Positions 23,431 through 30,986 of a stretch of 52,972 nt of DNA are shown in pieces (positions within the stretch are counted from its first letter, which is position 1; the number at the start of each line of letters is the position of its first letter). The position numbers and the translations under genes were made by a program. The notes under the pieces are model-generated. The model was not told the origin of the DNA. It saw only the letters and a program-made list of their open reading frames with translations, and did not search any database. This DNA comes from a bacterium (GTDB lineage Bacteria; Actinomycetota; Aquicultoria; Aquicultorales; Aquicultoraceae), in the NCBI GenBank assembly GCA_902810715.1, contig CADDYS010000005.1, positions 1 to 52,972 on the forward strand, written 5' to 3'.

Positions 23431-23946
23431 TTGAGACTCAAAGACGTAAAAGTAGCCATATTAACCATCAGCGATAAGGGGTCGCGTGGCGAGCGCGAGG
23501 ATACCAGCGGCCCCGAGATCCGCTCCATTGTCGAGGCCGAAGGTGCAAAGGTTATATCCTACGAGATCATCCCCGATGAGCAGTATGAAATTGAGGAAAG
23601 GCTGGTTCACCTGGCCGATTTTGAGGACGTCGACCTAATCCTTACGACCGGTGGGACCGGTTTTTCACCCCGGGATATAACGCCCGAGGCCACCCTGGCT
23701 GTTATCGAGCGGCAGGCTCCCGGTTTTGTCGAGGCGATTCGGGTCGAGAGTCTTAAAATCACGCCGCACGCAATGCTCTCGCGTGCGGTAAGCGGTATTC
23801 GCGGGCAAACCATCATAGTCAACCTTCCCGGAAGCCCGAAGGCGGTTCGCGAGTCCCTTGCGGTTATCATGCCGGCACTCCCGCACGGCATCCAAATTCT
23901 TAAAGGGCAAACTGGCGAATGTGCTAAATTATCCAACTTGCGCTAA
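23431..23946 (+). CDS. mog: Molybdopterin adenylyltransferase (MogA/MoaB family)
   Basis: The 171-residue protein adenylates molybdopterin before MoeA inserts the metal. 'TISDKGSRGEREDTSGPEI', 'LTTGGTGFSPRDITPEAT' and 'NLPGSPKAV' are the family's binding motifs. It starts with TTG at 23431, with GAGGG 7-8 nt upstream, supplied by the small tandem duplication. It is the last recognisable cofactor gene of this block; after it there is a promoter for topA. Confidence 0.93.
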   Translation: MRLKDVKVAILTISDKGSRGEREDTSGPEIRSIVEAEGAKVISYEIIPDEQYEIEERLVHLADFEDVDLILTTGGTGFSPRDITPEATLAVIERQAPGFVEAIRVESLKITPHAMLSRAVSGIRGQTIIVNLPGSPKAVRESLAVIMPALPHGIQILKGQTGECAKLSNLR

Positions 23947-23986
23947 ACTCCTGATAAAATGGCCCCGATATATCCTTTATTGAATA

Positions 23987-24015
23987 TTGCGTAAAGTAAA
24001 TTGAAACAATATAAT
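23987..24015 (+). promoter_or_regulatory. Candidate promoter for topA
   Basis: TTGCGT (23987-23992) and TATAAT (24010-24015) are spaced by 17 nt, predicting a start near 24022 and a 34-nt leader. Confidence 0.6.
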
Positions 24016-24055
24016 GTTCAGGCAGATTGGCAAATAGATCTAAAGGTTGATGTGA

Positions 24056-26140
24056 ATGAAGCTTATCGTAACTGAGAAAAATATCGCAGCCGAGAGAATT
24101 GCAAAGATGCTGGCGAACGGGAAAGTCAAAACCGAGAAGAGCTACACAATTCCGATCTACAAATTCGCAACTAATGGTTCTGAGACCACGGTGATCGGAT
24201 TAAAGGGGCACATCCTCAAAGTTGATTTTCCGGAGGAGTACAGCAATTGGCAGAGCGTCTCTCCTGAGACGTTAATTGACGCCAAGATCATCAAAGTCCC
24301 GATGCAGAAGCAAATCATCAAGGCTATGCAGAAATTAGCCAAGGATGCGAATGAGGTTGTTATTGCAACCGACTTTGACCGGGAAGGCGAGCTTATCGGC
24401 AGCGATGCCGTCAATTTAATAAAGGAAGTAAACCCGAAGGTAGATGTAAAACGGGCTAGATTCTCCGCTATCACCAAGCCCGAGATAGACAGGGCTTTCG
24501 GCCATACTGAGGATCTCTATATAGACCTTGCACATGCCGGCGAGGCCCGCCAGGATATTGATCTTATCTGGGGGGCGACTCTGACCCGGTTTATTTCGCT
24601 TGCCTCAAAACGGCTTGGGCACCAGTTCTTATCGGTCGGTCGAGTCCAGAGCCCGACGTTGGCGTTAATCGCCCAGCGGGAAAAGGAGCGCGGCGCGTTT
24701 GTCGTCGAGCCTTACTGGCAGATAAAGGCCACCTTCGAGCATGATAAGGCAAGGTTTGTAGCAAGTCATAAGACCGAGAAGTTCTTCGACAAAGACGAGG
24801 CGCAAAAGGTTCTTAAGAACTTAAAAGGTGCCGAGAGCGGCAAAGTCGTCTCGGTAACTAAATCACGGAGGGAGACCACACCGCCGGCTCCGTTTAACAC
24901 GACCGCCTTCTTAAGTGCGGCGGCAAATCTCGGTTTATCAACGGCAAACGCAATGCGTGTTGCAGAGTCTCTATATATGAAGGGATTTATAAGCTACCCG
25001 AGAGTGGATAACACCGTTTATCCACCGTCTCTTAACCTGCGTGAGATACTTGAGATGTTGATGTCTAGCCCCGAGCTCGGCAAGCTTGCAACCGAGCTTC
25101 TAAAGCAAAAGGAGCTCAAACCCACTCGCGGCAAGAAGTTTGCAACGGATCACCCGCCGATTCATCCAACGGGCGTTCCAAACAAGAGCGAGCTTGAGCC
25201 TACAGAGTGGAAGGTCTACGAGCTTGTGGTGCGCAGGTTCTACGCAACTCTTGCTCCGGTCTCAACCACCGAGAGCATGCGCATTGATGTCGATACCAAA
25301 GGCGAACCCTTCTTCGCAAGGGGAAGTCGCGTTCTCGGCGAGGGGTGGCTGAAGTATTACCACTACAGCCGCAAGAAAGATGAGGAACTCCCGGCGGTAA
25401 GTGAGGGCGACTCGGTTATCTTCATTGGGGTAGACATTGAGGATAAGGAGACGCAGCCTCCTGCAAGATACAGCCAGGGCAAGCTGATTCAGAAGATGGA
25501 GGAGCTTGGTCTTGGCACGAAGGCCACAAGGCATGAGATTATAAAGAACTTATACGACAGGGGATACATCCACAGCGACCCGATCCAGCCGACTGAAACC
25601 GGTATGGCGGTTGCCGAGTCGCTGCTGAAATACGCCGAGCGTATTGCAACGCCGACGATGACCGCCGAGCTTGAAAAGGATATGGATGCAATTGCTGACG
25701 GGGAAACCAGCCATGGCGCGGTTGTTGATAGGTCAAGAAAGATGCTTGCCGATATCATGTCCGCTCTAAACAGCAACAAAGATGAACTTGGCGAGGAGAT
25801 AAGAGCGGGTATCCGCGAGGATAAAATTGTTGGAAAATGCCCAAACTGCGGCTCGAACTTGAAAATCATCAGAGCCAAGAAGAGCCGCAAGAGATTCGTG
25901 GGTTGCACCAACTATCCGGATTGCAACACGTCTTACCCACTTCCGCAGTACGGCGAAATAATTACGCTGGGCGAGACATGCGATATCTGCGGGAGCCCAA
26001 AGATAAAGGTTCTCACCGGTAAGGGAAGGCCTTGGATACTCTGTATCAATCCCAAATGCCCGACCAAGGAGAAGAAAGAGGCACCCGCCGCTAAAGAGAC
26101 GGGGGATACCGAGGAGCAAAAGGTCGCCTCAGGAGAATAA
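24056..26140 (+). CDS. topA: DNA topoisomerase I, archaeal-like type IA
   Basis: The 694-residue type IA topoisomerase relaxes negative supercoils by a tyrosine-DNA link. The Toprim domain shows Glu7 (LIVTEKN) and Asp106/Asp108 (TDFDREGE); the nucleophile is Tyr314 in 'GFISYPRVDN' with Arg316. Two four-cysteine zinc ribbons follow near residues 598-625 and 641-665 (CPNCG/GCTNYPDC and CDICG/CINPKC), then a charged tail. The opening 'MKLIVTEKNIAAERIAKML' and the SYPRVDN motif resemble archaeal TopA rather than the usual bacterial ESPAKAKTI start, which suggests ancient transfer. Confidence 0.92.
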   Translation: MKLIVTEKNIAAERIAKMLANGKVKTEKSYTIPIYKFATNGSETTVIGLKGHILKVDFPEEYSNWQSVSPETLIDAKIIKVPMQKQIIKAMQKLAKDANEVVIATDFDREGELIGSDAVNLIKEVNPKVDVKRARFSAITKPEIDRAFGHTEDLYIDLAHAGEARQDIDLIWGATLTRFISLASKRLGHQFLSVGRVQSPTLALIAQREKERGAFVVEPYWQIKATFEHDKARFVASHKTEKFFDKDEAQKVLKNLKGAESGKVVSVTKSRRETTPPAPFNTTAFLSAAANLGLSTANAMRVAESLYMKGFISYPRVDNTVYPPSLNLREILEMLMSSPELGKLATELLKQKELKPTRGKKFATDHPPIHPTGVPNKSELEPTEWKVYELVVRRFYATLAPVSTTESMRIDVDTKGEPFFARGSRVLGEGWLKYYHYSRKKDEELPAVSEGDSVIFIGVDIEDKETQPPARYSQGKLIQKMEELGLGTKATRHEIIKNLYDRGYIHSDPIQPTETGMAVAESLLKYAERIATPTMTAELEKDMDAIADGETSHGAVVDRSRKMLADIMSALNSNKDELGEEIRAGIREDKIVGKCPNCGSNLKIIRAKKSRKRFVGCTNYPDCNTSYPLPQYGEIITLGETCDICGSPKIKVLTGKGRPWILCINPKCPTKEKKEAPAAKETGDTEEQKVASGE

Positions 26141-26157
26141 AAGACCGGTGAACAGGA

Positions 26158-26217
26158 TATTGTAGTTGCCCGATTTATCGGGCCAGAGAAGCTCCATAAA
26201 TGGAGCAACTACAATTA
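26158..26217. repeat. Three-stem palindromic element
   Basis: An outer stem (ATTGTAGTTG at 26159-26168 with CAACTACAAT at 26206-26215) encloses two perfect hairpins, CCCGATTTATCGGG and GCTCCATAAATGGAGC. The layout is a three-way junction in DNA or RNA. It lies between topA and its terminator. It resembles dispersed structured repeats in other genomes, but only one copy is in this window. Confidence 0.7.
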
Positions 26218-26227
26218 AATGGTGAAA

Positions 26228-26251
26228 GGGCAGCGTAAGCTGCCTCTTTTT
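26228..26251 (+). terminator. Intrinsic terminator after topA
   Basis: GGCAGC (26229-26234) and GCTGCC (26239-26244) form a stem with loop GTAA, followed by TCTTTTTG. Confidence 0.85.
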
Positions 26252-26290
26252 GTTATACTATTATAATATCTAAGACCTGGTATTTTAATC

Positions 26291-26378
26291 CCTCTTGAGG
26301 GGAGGGGCTAGGGAAGGGTGAAACCCACATTACTTGCTTTCACCCTGTGAGCTATAAGCTTTCAGCTATGAGCTAACA
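26291..26378. repeat. CCCTCTTGAGGGG block plus AGCTATAAGC tandem units
   Basis: CCCTCTTGAGGGGAGGGGCT followed by GGTGAAACCCACATTACTTG closely matches the block at 20,477-20,533. It ends in GAGCTATAAGCTTTCAGCTATGAGC-like imperfect short repeats just before the mdh ribosome-binding site. A TATAAT at 26262-26267 without a good -35 precedes it and might be part of an mdh promoter. Confidence 0.65.
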
Positions 26379-26390
26379 TGGAGGTTTTTA

Positions 26391-27353
26391 ATGGCAAAAA
26401 TATCAATCATCGGTGCGGGAAATGTCGGTGCGACCTGTGCTTATACTCTTCTTAAAAGCAACGTCGCCGATATCGCCCTCATCGATGTTGTCGAGGGCCT
26501 GGCCAAGGGAAAATCCCTGGATTTGATGCAGGCCGGGGCGATAGAGGGCTATGATAAAAAGATCACCGGCGGCACCGATTACAAAGATGCCGAGGGCTCT
26601 GATATTGTAATTATCACCGCCGGATTGGCAAGGCAGCCGGGGATGAGCAGAAGTGATCTTCTAGGCAAGAACGCCGGGATACTAAAATCCGTGCTTACAA
26701 ACATCACTGCCATTGTCCCCAATGCAGTCATTCTGGTGGTGACCAACCCCGCTGATGCGATGGCGCAGCTTGCCTACATGGTTACCGGTTACAGCCCAAA
26801 CAGGGTTCTGGGCATGAGCGGCGTGCTTGACTCCGCCCGTTACAAGTATTTTATAGCACAGGAGCTTGGTGTCCCCATGGCCAGCGTAGACGGTATGGTG
26901 ATCGGAGCGCACGGCGACTCCATGCTTCCCGTTGTTAGCCAAACGAGAGTCGATGGAAAACCACTGGCTGAGCTATTGAATCGGGACAAAATTGATGGGA
27001 TTATCAACAAGACCAAGTTCGGCGGTGCCGAGATCGTATCCTATTTAAAAACGGGAAGCGCGTTTTACGCGCCGGGCGCTGCATCCGCGCGCATGGCCAA
27101 TGCTATATTAAATGATAAGAAAGAAATCCTGCCGTGCTCGGTTTACGCACAGGGCCAGTATGGGCTCAAGGGAATCTATATCGGGCTTCCGGCAAGGCTC
27201 GGCAGGGGCGGCGCTGAGGAGATCGTAGAGGTGCCCCTTTCGCCCGACGAGACCGAGGCGCTTGGGCGGTCGGTCTCGTCTGCAAAAGCCCTGCTGGCAG
27301 AGCTAACAGAGCTTTTTGCAGATTTGACGAATTATAAAAATCTATCGCAGTAG
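26391..27353 (+). CDS. mdh: Malate dehydrogenase, LDH-like type
   Basis: The 320-residue NAD-dependent dehydrogenase interconverts malate and oxaloacetate. The NAD motif is GAGNVGA (residues 8-14), and the substrate loop 'ITAGLARQPGMSR' carries Arg where lactate dehydrogenases have Gln, which favours malate. The catalytic His lies in 'VIGAHGDSM' and the Asp/Arg pair in 'GVLDSARY'. GGAGG precedes the ATG. The next two genes encode fumarase subunits, so the three make a C4-acid module (oxaloacetate-malate-fumarate) usable in either direction. Confidence 0.93.
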   Translation: MAKISIIGAGNVGATCAYTLLKSNVADIALIDVVEGLAKGKSLDLMQAGAIEGYDKKITGGTDYKDAEGSDIVIITAGLARQPGMSRSDLLGKNAGILKSVLTNITAIVPNAVILVVTNPADAMAQLAYMVTGYSPNRVLGMSGVLDSARYKYFIAQELGVPMASVDGMVIGAHGDSMLPVVSQTRVDGKPLAELLNRDKIDGIINKTKFGGAEIVSYLKTGSAFYAPGAASARMANAILNDKKEILPCSVYAQGQYGLKGIYIGLPARLGRGGAEEIVEVPLSPDETEALGRSVSSAKALLAELTELFADLTNYKNLSQ

Positions 27354-27362
27354 GTGGCAAAT

Positions 27363-28202
27363 TTGCGGGAGATATCTACATTAGAGGTTACAAAAGCTAT
27401 AAAAGACCTGTGCTTGCAGGCAAACAGGGTACTTCGTCCCGACGTTCTTGAGGCTATCAGGGCAAGCCTTGGCTTTGAAGTATCGCCAACAGGCAAAGAG
27501 ATCATGGAGCAGATAATTAAAAACGCGGGCCTTGCCGTAAGCGAGCAGCTTCCCATCTGCCAGGATACAGGCTATGTAGGGGTATTTATTGAGCTTGGAC
27601 AGGATGTCTTGCTTAAAGGCGATCTCACCTTGGCGATAAACGAGGGAGTCAAAGAGGCCTACGATGAGGGGTACTTAAGAAAATCCATGGTCGCCTGCCC
27701 AATCTTTGAGCGCGAAAACACCGGGGACAACACACCTGCCTTTATAACTGTAGATACGGTGCCGGGAGACAAGATAAAAATAACCGTAATACCCAAGGGC
27801 GGCGGCACCGAGAACGCGTCCAGGCTTCAGATGCTTCCGGTCTCCGGCGGTGTCGAGGCGGTCAAGGAATTTGTGCTTGAGGCAGCCGAGGGAGCCGCCA
27901 AGTCATGCCCGCCGGTAATTGTGGGAGTCGGTATCGGCGCAAGCTTTGATAAAGTGGGGCTTCTTGCCAAAAAAGCCTTGTTGCGCTCGATCGCCGATAG
28001 CAATCCCGACCCGGAGCTTGCTGCTTTAGAGAATGAGCTTCTTGTAAGGATAAATAAATTAGGGATAGGCCCAGCGGGCCTTGGGGGAAGGATAACGGCG
28101 CTGGCTGTAAAAATCGAGGCCGCGCCGACACATATAGCCTGCCTTCCGGCAGCAGTCACATTTAACTGCCACGCCGCAAGACAAGCAGAAGCTATTATTT
28201 GA
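27363..28202 (+). CDS. Class I fumarate hydratase, alpha subunit
   Basis: The 279-residue protein is the N-terminal (alpha) subunit of the two-subunit iron-sulfur hydro-lyase family (FumA/TtdA type). Candidate cluster cysteines lie in 'LPICQDTGYVGVF', 'MVACPIFERENTGDN' and 'KSCPPVIVGVGIG'. Context with mdh favours fumarase over tartrate dehydratase. The TTG at 27363 has AGGTGG 5 nt upstream and is preferred; an in-frame GTG at 27354 adjoins the mdh stop codon. An array of intergenic repeats separates it from the beta subunit. The [4Fe-4S] cluster is oxygen-sensitive, which fits an anaerobe. Confidence 0.9.
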   Translation: MREISTLEVTKAIKDLCLQANRVLRPDVLEAIRASLGFEVSPTGKEIMEQIIKNAGLAVSEQLPICQDTGYVGVFIELGQDVLLKGDLTLAINEGVKEAYDEGYLRKSMVACPIFERENTGDNTPAFITVDTVPGDKIKITVIPKGGGTENASRLQMLPVSGGVEAVKEFVLEAAEGAAKSCPPVIVGVGIGASFDKVGLLAKKALLRSIADSNPDPELAALENELLVRINKLGIGPAGLGGRITALAVKIEAAPTHIACLPAAVTFNCHAARQAEAII

Positions 28203-28204
28203 AA

Positions 28205-28350
28205 TGGGTCTAAAATGCGGGCTCGCCAAGAGGCCAAAAAGCCAAAAGGGGCAGAGTAAGCCAATAGCCAAGTAGCCAATAGCCAATGAAAATGCCATTG
28301 CGAGGGAGCCGTAGGCGAGCGTGGCAATCCTAATAACATATCAAAATTCT
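28205..28350. repeat. Composite repeat between fumarase subunit genes
   Basis: Starts 3 nt after the alpha stop with the head TGGGTCTAAAATGCGGGCTC, continues with GGCCAAAAAGCC and AGCCAATAGCCAAGTAGCC units (to about 28,290), then a CATTGCGAGGGAGCC...GCGTGGCAATCC unit (about 28,296-28,331) and TAATAACATATCAAAA, which recurs near 30,903. Three repeat families are joined end to end here. Confidence 0.75.
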
Positions 28351-28386
28351 TAAGGGACTTGGGGCTAGGGATGTAGGACTGATTTC

Positions 28387-28938
28387 ATGCACTATAAAAT
28401 ACACACTCCATTAGATGACAACACAGTCGCAAAACTTAAAGCCGGCGATACCATAGAGATCACCGGCACGCTTTACACTGCCCGCGACCAGGCACATCAG
28501 CGCCTGGTTGAGTTAATACAGAAGGGACAGGCGCTCCCGTTTGGCCTAAAGGGGCAGATTCTATTCTACGCCGGCCCGGCACCCACTCCTCCTGGCAAGG
28601 TAATGGGCTCGGTTGGCCCGACAACGAGCTCACGTATGGACCTTTTTACGCCGGTTCTTCTTGCCTACGGCTTAAAAGGGATGATAGGGAAGGGCCCGCG
28701 CTCACCGGAGGTCAAAGCCGCTTTGATCAAATACAACGCGGTCTATTTTGCCGCAACCGGCGGTGTGGCCGCACTGCTCTCGTCCTACATAAAAAAGGCA
28801 GAGCTTTTTGCCTATCCCGAGCTTGGGCCCGAGGCGATATATAGACTTGAAGTAGAGAACTTCCCGGTTGTTGTTGCCATCGACGCGTGGGGCGGCGATC
28901 TCTACGATCAAAACAGAGAACTCTATAAAGAAGCTTAA
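28387..28938 (+). CDS. Class I fumarate hydratase, beta subunit
   Basis: The 183-residue protein is the C-terminal (beta) partner. Landmarks are 'GDTIEITGTLYTARDQAHQRL', 'AGPAPTPPGKVMGSVGPTTSSRMD', 'GKGPRSPEV' and the ending region 'VEVENFPVVVAIDAWGGDLY'-like (residues about 155-175). It completes the active site with the alpha subunit. The ribosome-binding site is weak. It is 184 nt from alpha across the repeat block, an unusually large gap for paired subunits. Confidence 0.9.
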   Translation: MHYKIHTPLDDNTVAKLKAGDTIEITGTLYTARDQAHQRLVELIQKGQALPFGLKGQILFYAGPAPTPPGKVMGSVGPTTSSRMDLFTPVLLAYGLKGMIGKGPRSPEVKAALIKYNAVYFAATGGVAALLSSYIKKAELFAYPELGPEAIYRLEVENFPVVVAIDAWGGDLYDQNRELYKEA

Positions 28939-29004
28939 GGCGGTCGATTTGCATGAGGGTGAGCCACAGGTGGTAGAGGCGGGCTTTACCAGGGAGAGGG
29001 CCGG

Positions 29005-29628
29005 ATGAAAAAGGGTCTTTTTGTCACATTTGAGGGAATTGAGGGGAGCGGCAAGAGTACACAGATAATCCAGCTTGCCGATTATCTTAAAGCGAAGGGA
29101 TACAACGTAATTGTGACGCGCGAGCCGGGCGGCACCTTGATAGGGAGCGCAATCCGCAAGATACTTCTCAACCCTGAGTTCTCCGGGATGGATTACCATA
29201 CCGAGGTTTTGCTTTATGCGGCCGACAGGGCCCAGCATGTCGGCGAGGTGATTAGGCCAGCTCTTGAAAACGGGGATATGGTGATCAGCGATCGCTACAT
29301 CGACTCATCGGTGGCCTACCAGCATTACGGCCGGGGCCTGCCGCTTGATTTTATACTGGATGTAAACGAGCGCGCCGTGCAGGGGCTAAAGCCCGACCTG
29401 ACTTTTTTGCTCTCCGTCCCGGTCGCGTTAGGGCTAGAGAGGGCGACAAAGGTCGCGGCGGATAGAATTGAGCGCGAGTCGATTAAGTTTCACACGCGAG
29501 TCGAGTCGGGTTTTCAAGAGCTTGCCGCAAACGAGCCAAGCCGCTGGCGCATCATTGATAGCACGCGCTCGATTGATGAGGTACGCAAAGAGGTAGTAAG
29601 AGCAGTTGACGCACTCCTTGGGAAGTAG
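29005..29628 (+). CDS. tmk: Thymidylate kinase
   Basis: The 207-residue kinase phosphorylates dTMP to dTDP. It has the P-loop GIEGSGKST (residues about 11-19), 'TREPGGT', the 'DRYIDSSVAYQ' motif and a LID region (residues about 140-160). GGGAGAGGG lies upstream of the ATG. It is followed 57 nt later by holB, a common pairing (tmk-holB), so the two are probably one transcript. Confidence 0.95.
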   Translation: MKKGLFVTFEGIEGSGKSTQIIQLADYLKAKGYNVIVTREPGGTLIGSAIRKILLNPEFSGMDYHTEVLLYAADRAQHVGEVIRPALENGDMVISDRYIDSSVAYQHYGRGLPLDFILDVNERAVQGLKPDLTFLLSVPVALGLERATKVAADRIERESIKFHTRVESGFQELAANEPSRWRIIDSTRSIDEVRKEVVRAVDALLGK

Positions 29629-29685
29629 ATAATAACTGATAGATCGCCGGTTGGTTAGGCACTTGAGTACAGATTTGGTGATTAT

Positions 29686-30843
29686 GTGAACGATAACTCT
29701 CTCTGGTCCGGCATCGTCGGCCAGAAAGACGCGATAGATAAAATAATAAGCGCGCTTCGCTCCGGCGAGCCCGGCCACGCATGGCTCTTTATCGGCCCAC
29801 GCGGTGTCGGCAAGTGGACAACCGCCAAAGTTATGGCCGCCGCGTTAAACTGCGAAGAAGAGGGCTGCGGGCGGTGTGTATCCTGCGGCAAGGTACTGCG
29901 CGAAATTCATCCCGATGTGTTTTTGATCGAGCCCGAGGGCAACTTCATTCTCATCGACCAGATAAGGCAACTTCTGCAATCCGTGGCACTTAAAAACTTC
30001 GAGGGCAGAACCAAAGTCATCGTCATCGACGAGGCTGAGCGCATGACCGCCGAGGCCGCCAACATCCTTCTAAAAACCCTTGAAGAGCCCCCACAAGATG
30101 TGGTTTTTGTCCTCGTCTCATCCAACCCGGAGGCAATTTTGCCCACAATTATCTCGCGATGTCGGATGGTACAATTTAAGTCGCTTCCGGCAAGTGAGAT
30201 GATATCTTTCTTGGCCGGCAGGTATAATTTAAGCTACGATGAGGCGATCCTTGCAACCAAGCTCAGCGGGGGCATTCTGGGTACCGCGGTCTCGTTTGCA
30301 ACCTCGGCCATAAAAAAAGAGCGGCGCAAGGCGATCCTAAAAGTTGTCCAGGGCCTCGACCGGTTTGATCTTGCCCGCCTTACTTTTGTTGCCGAGGATT
30401 TTGTAAGCGAGATAAAAAAGCCTCTAGCTGAGCTTAAAGACAAGCACAAGAAGGAGCTTAAAGAGCTTAAGGCACAGTTAAATCTAGGTGATATACCTTT
30501 ACAGGTTAGGAGACGGATTGAGCAGCGCCAAAAGAGGGAGCTAAGCCGGGAGGAGCACCAGGGATTCGAGGATATACTAAATATCCTGGTTTCATGGTAT
30601 CGCGATATTATCCTGCTAAAAGAGGCCGACAGGCAGGATTTGCTTACAAACCAGGACTGTATCCTGGCACTTAGAGAATATGTAGATCTCTTAACCAGCG
30701 AGGACGTATACAAATGCCTACAAATAATTGAGAAAACGAAACAGTATTTGCGATTTAATGTTAATATGCAATTAGCATTCGAAACAATGCTTTTTAAAAT
30801 ACATGATGTGATCGCTGTGCAAAACTCAGGCTACAATTACTAG
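29686..30843 (+). CDS. holB: DNA polymerase III delta prime subunit
   Basis: The 385-residue clamp-loader subunit has a P-loop-like GPRGVGKWT, a zinc module with cysteines spaced C-x4-C-x2-C-x2-C (residues about 57-68), 'VIVIDEAERMT' and the SRC motif in 'TIISRCRMVQF'. A lysine/glutamate-rich helix (residues about 245-290) follows the ATPase domain, then a C-terminal helical collar. Trp replaces Ser after the P-loop lysine (GKW), so ATP use may be altered. The start is GTG. The stop codon lies inside a perfect hairpin. Confidence 0.9.
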   Translation: MNDNSLWSGIVGQKDAIDKIISALRSGEPGHAWLFIGPRGVGKWTTAKVMAAALNCEEEGCGRCVSCGKVLREIHPDVFLIEPEGNFILIDQIRQLLQSVALKNFEGRTKVIVIDEAERMTAEAANILLKTLEEPPQDVVFVLVSSNPEAILPTIISRCRMVQFKSLPASEMISFLAGRYNLSYDEAILATKLSGGILGTAVSFATSAIKKERRKAILKVVQGLDRFDLARLTFVAEDFVSEIKKPLAELKDKHKKELKELKAQLNLGDIPLQVRRRIEQRQKRELSREEHQGFEDILNILVSWYRDIILLKEADRQDLLTNQDCILALREYVDLLTSEDVYKCLQIIEKTKQYLRFNVNMQLAFETMLFKIHDVIAVQNSGYNY

Positions 30844-30853
30844 AATTGTAGCC
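30829..30853 (+). terminator. Hairpin spanning the holB stop codon
   Basis: GGCTACAATT (30829-30838) pairs perfectly with AATTGTAGCC (30844-30853) around loop ACTAG, which contains the TAG stop. Only TTGAG follows, so it is a weak terminator or an mRNA-end stabiliser. Confidence 0.5.
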
Positions 30854-30874
30854 TTGAGCTAGGGTTCGTTAGAT

Positions 30875-30925
30875 GTCATCCTGAGCGAAGTCGAAGGGTC
30901 TAAATAACATATCAAAAATGTTTGC
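30875..30925. repeat. GTCATCCTGAGCGAAGTCGAAGG repeat
   Basis: CCTGAGCGAAGTCGAA occurs here and again at 50,833-50,848. TAACATATCAAAA follows here and also occurs near 28,336. This motif is a widespread dispersed repeat in bacterial genomes. It lies in the 143-nt gap before ricT and carries no gene. Confidence 0.7.
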
Positions 30926-30986
30926 CCACATCTCTAACCCACAAAGGGCTAGATAAGGGTAACTCAGAGCGGAGGTTCTGGCAGCA

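Noticed and set aside
25489-25911. 140-codon minus-strand frame within topA
   Set aside because: Antisense shadow of conserved topoisomerase coding sequence; Ser/Ile-rich composition reflects codon complement.
28948-29007. Short TTG-started frame between fumarase beta and tmk
   Set aside because: About 19 codons, no family resemblance, and it overlaps the tmk ribosome-binding site.
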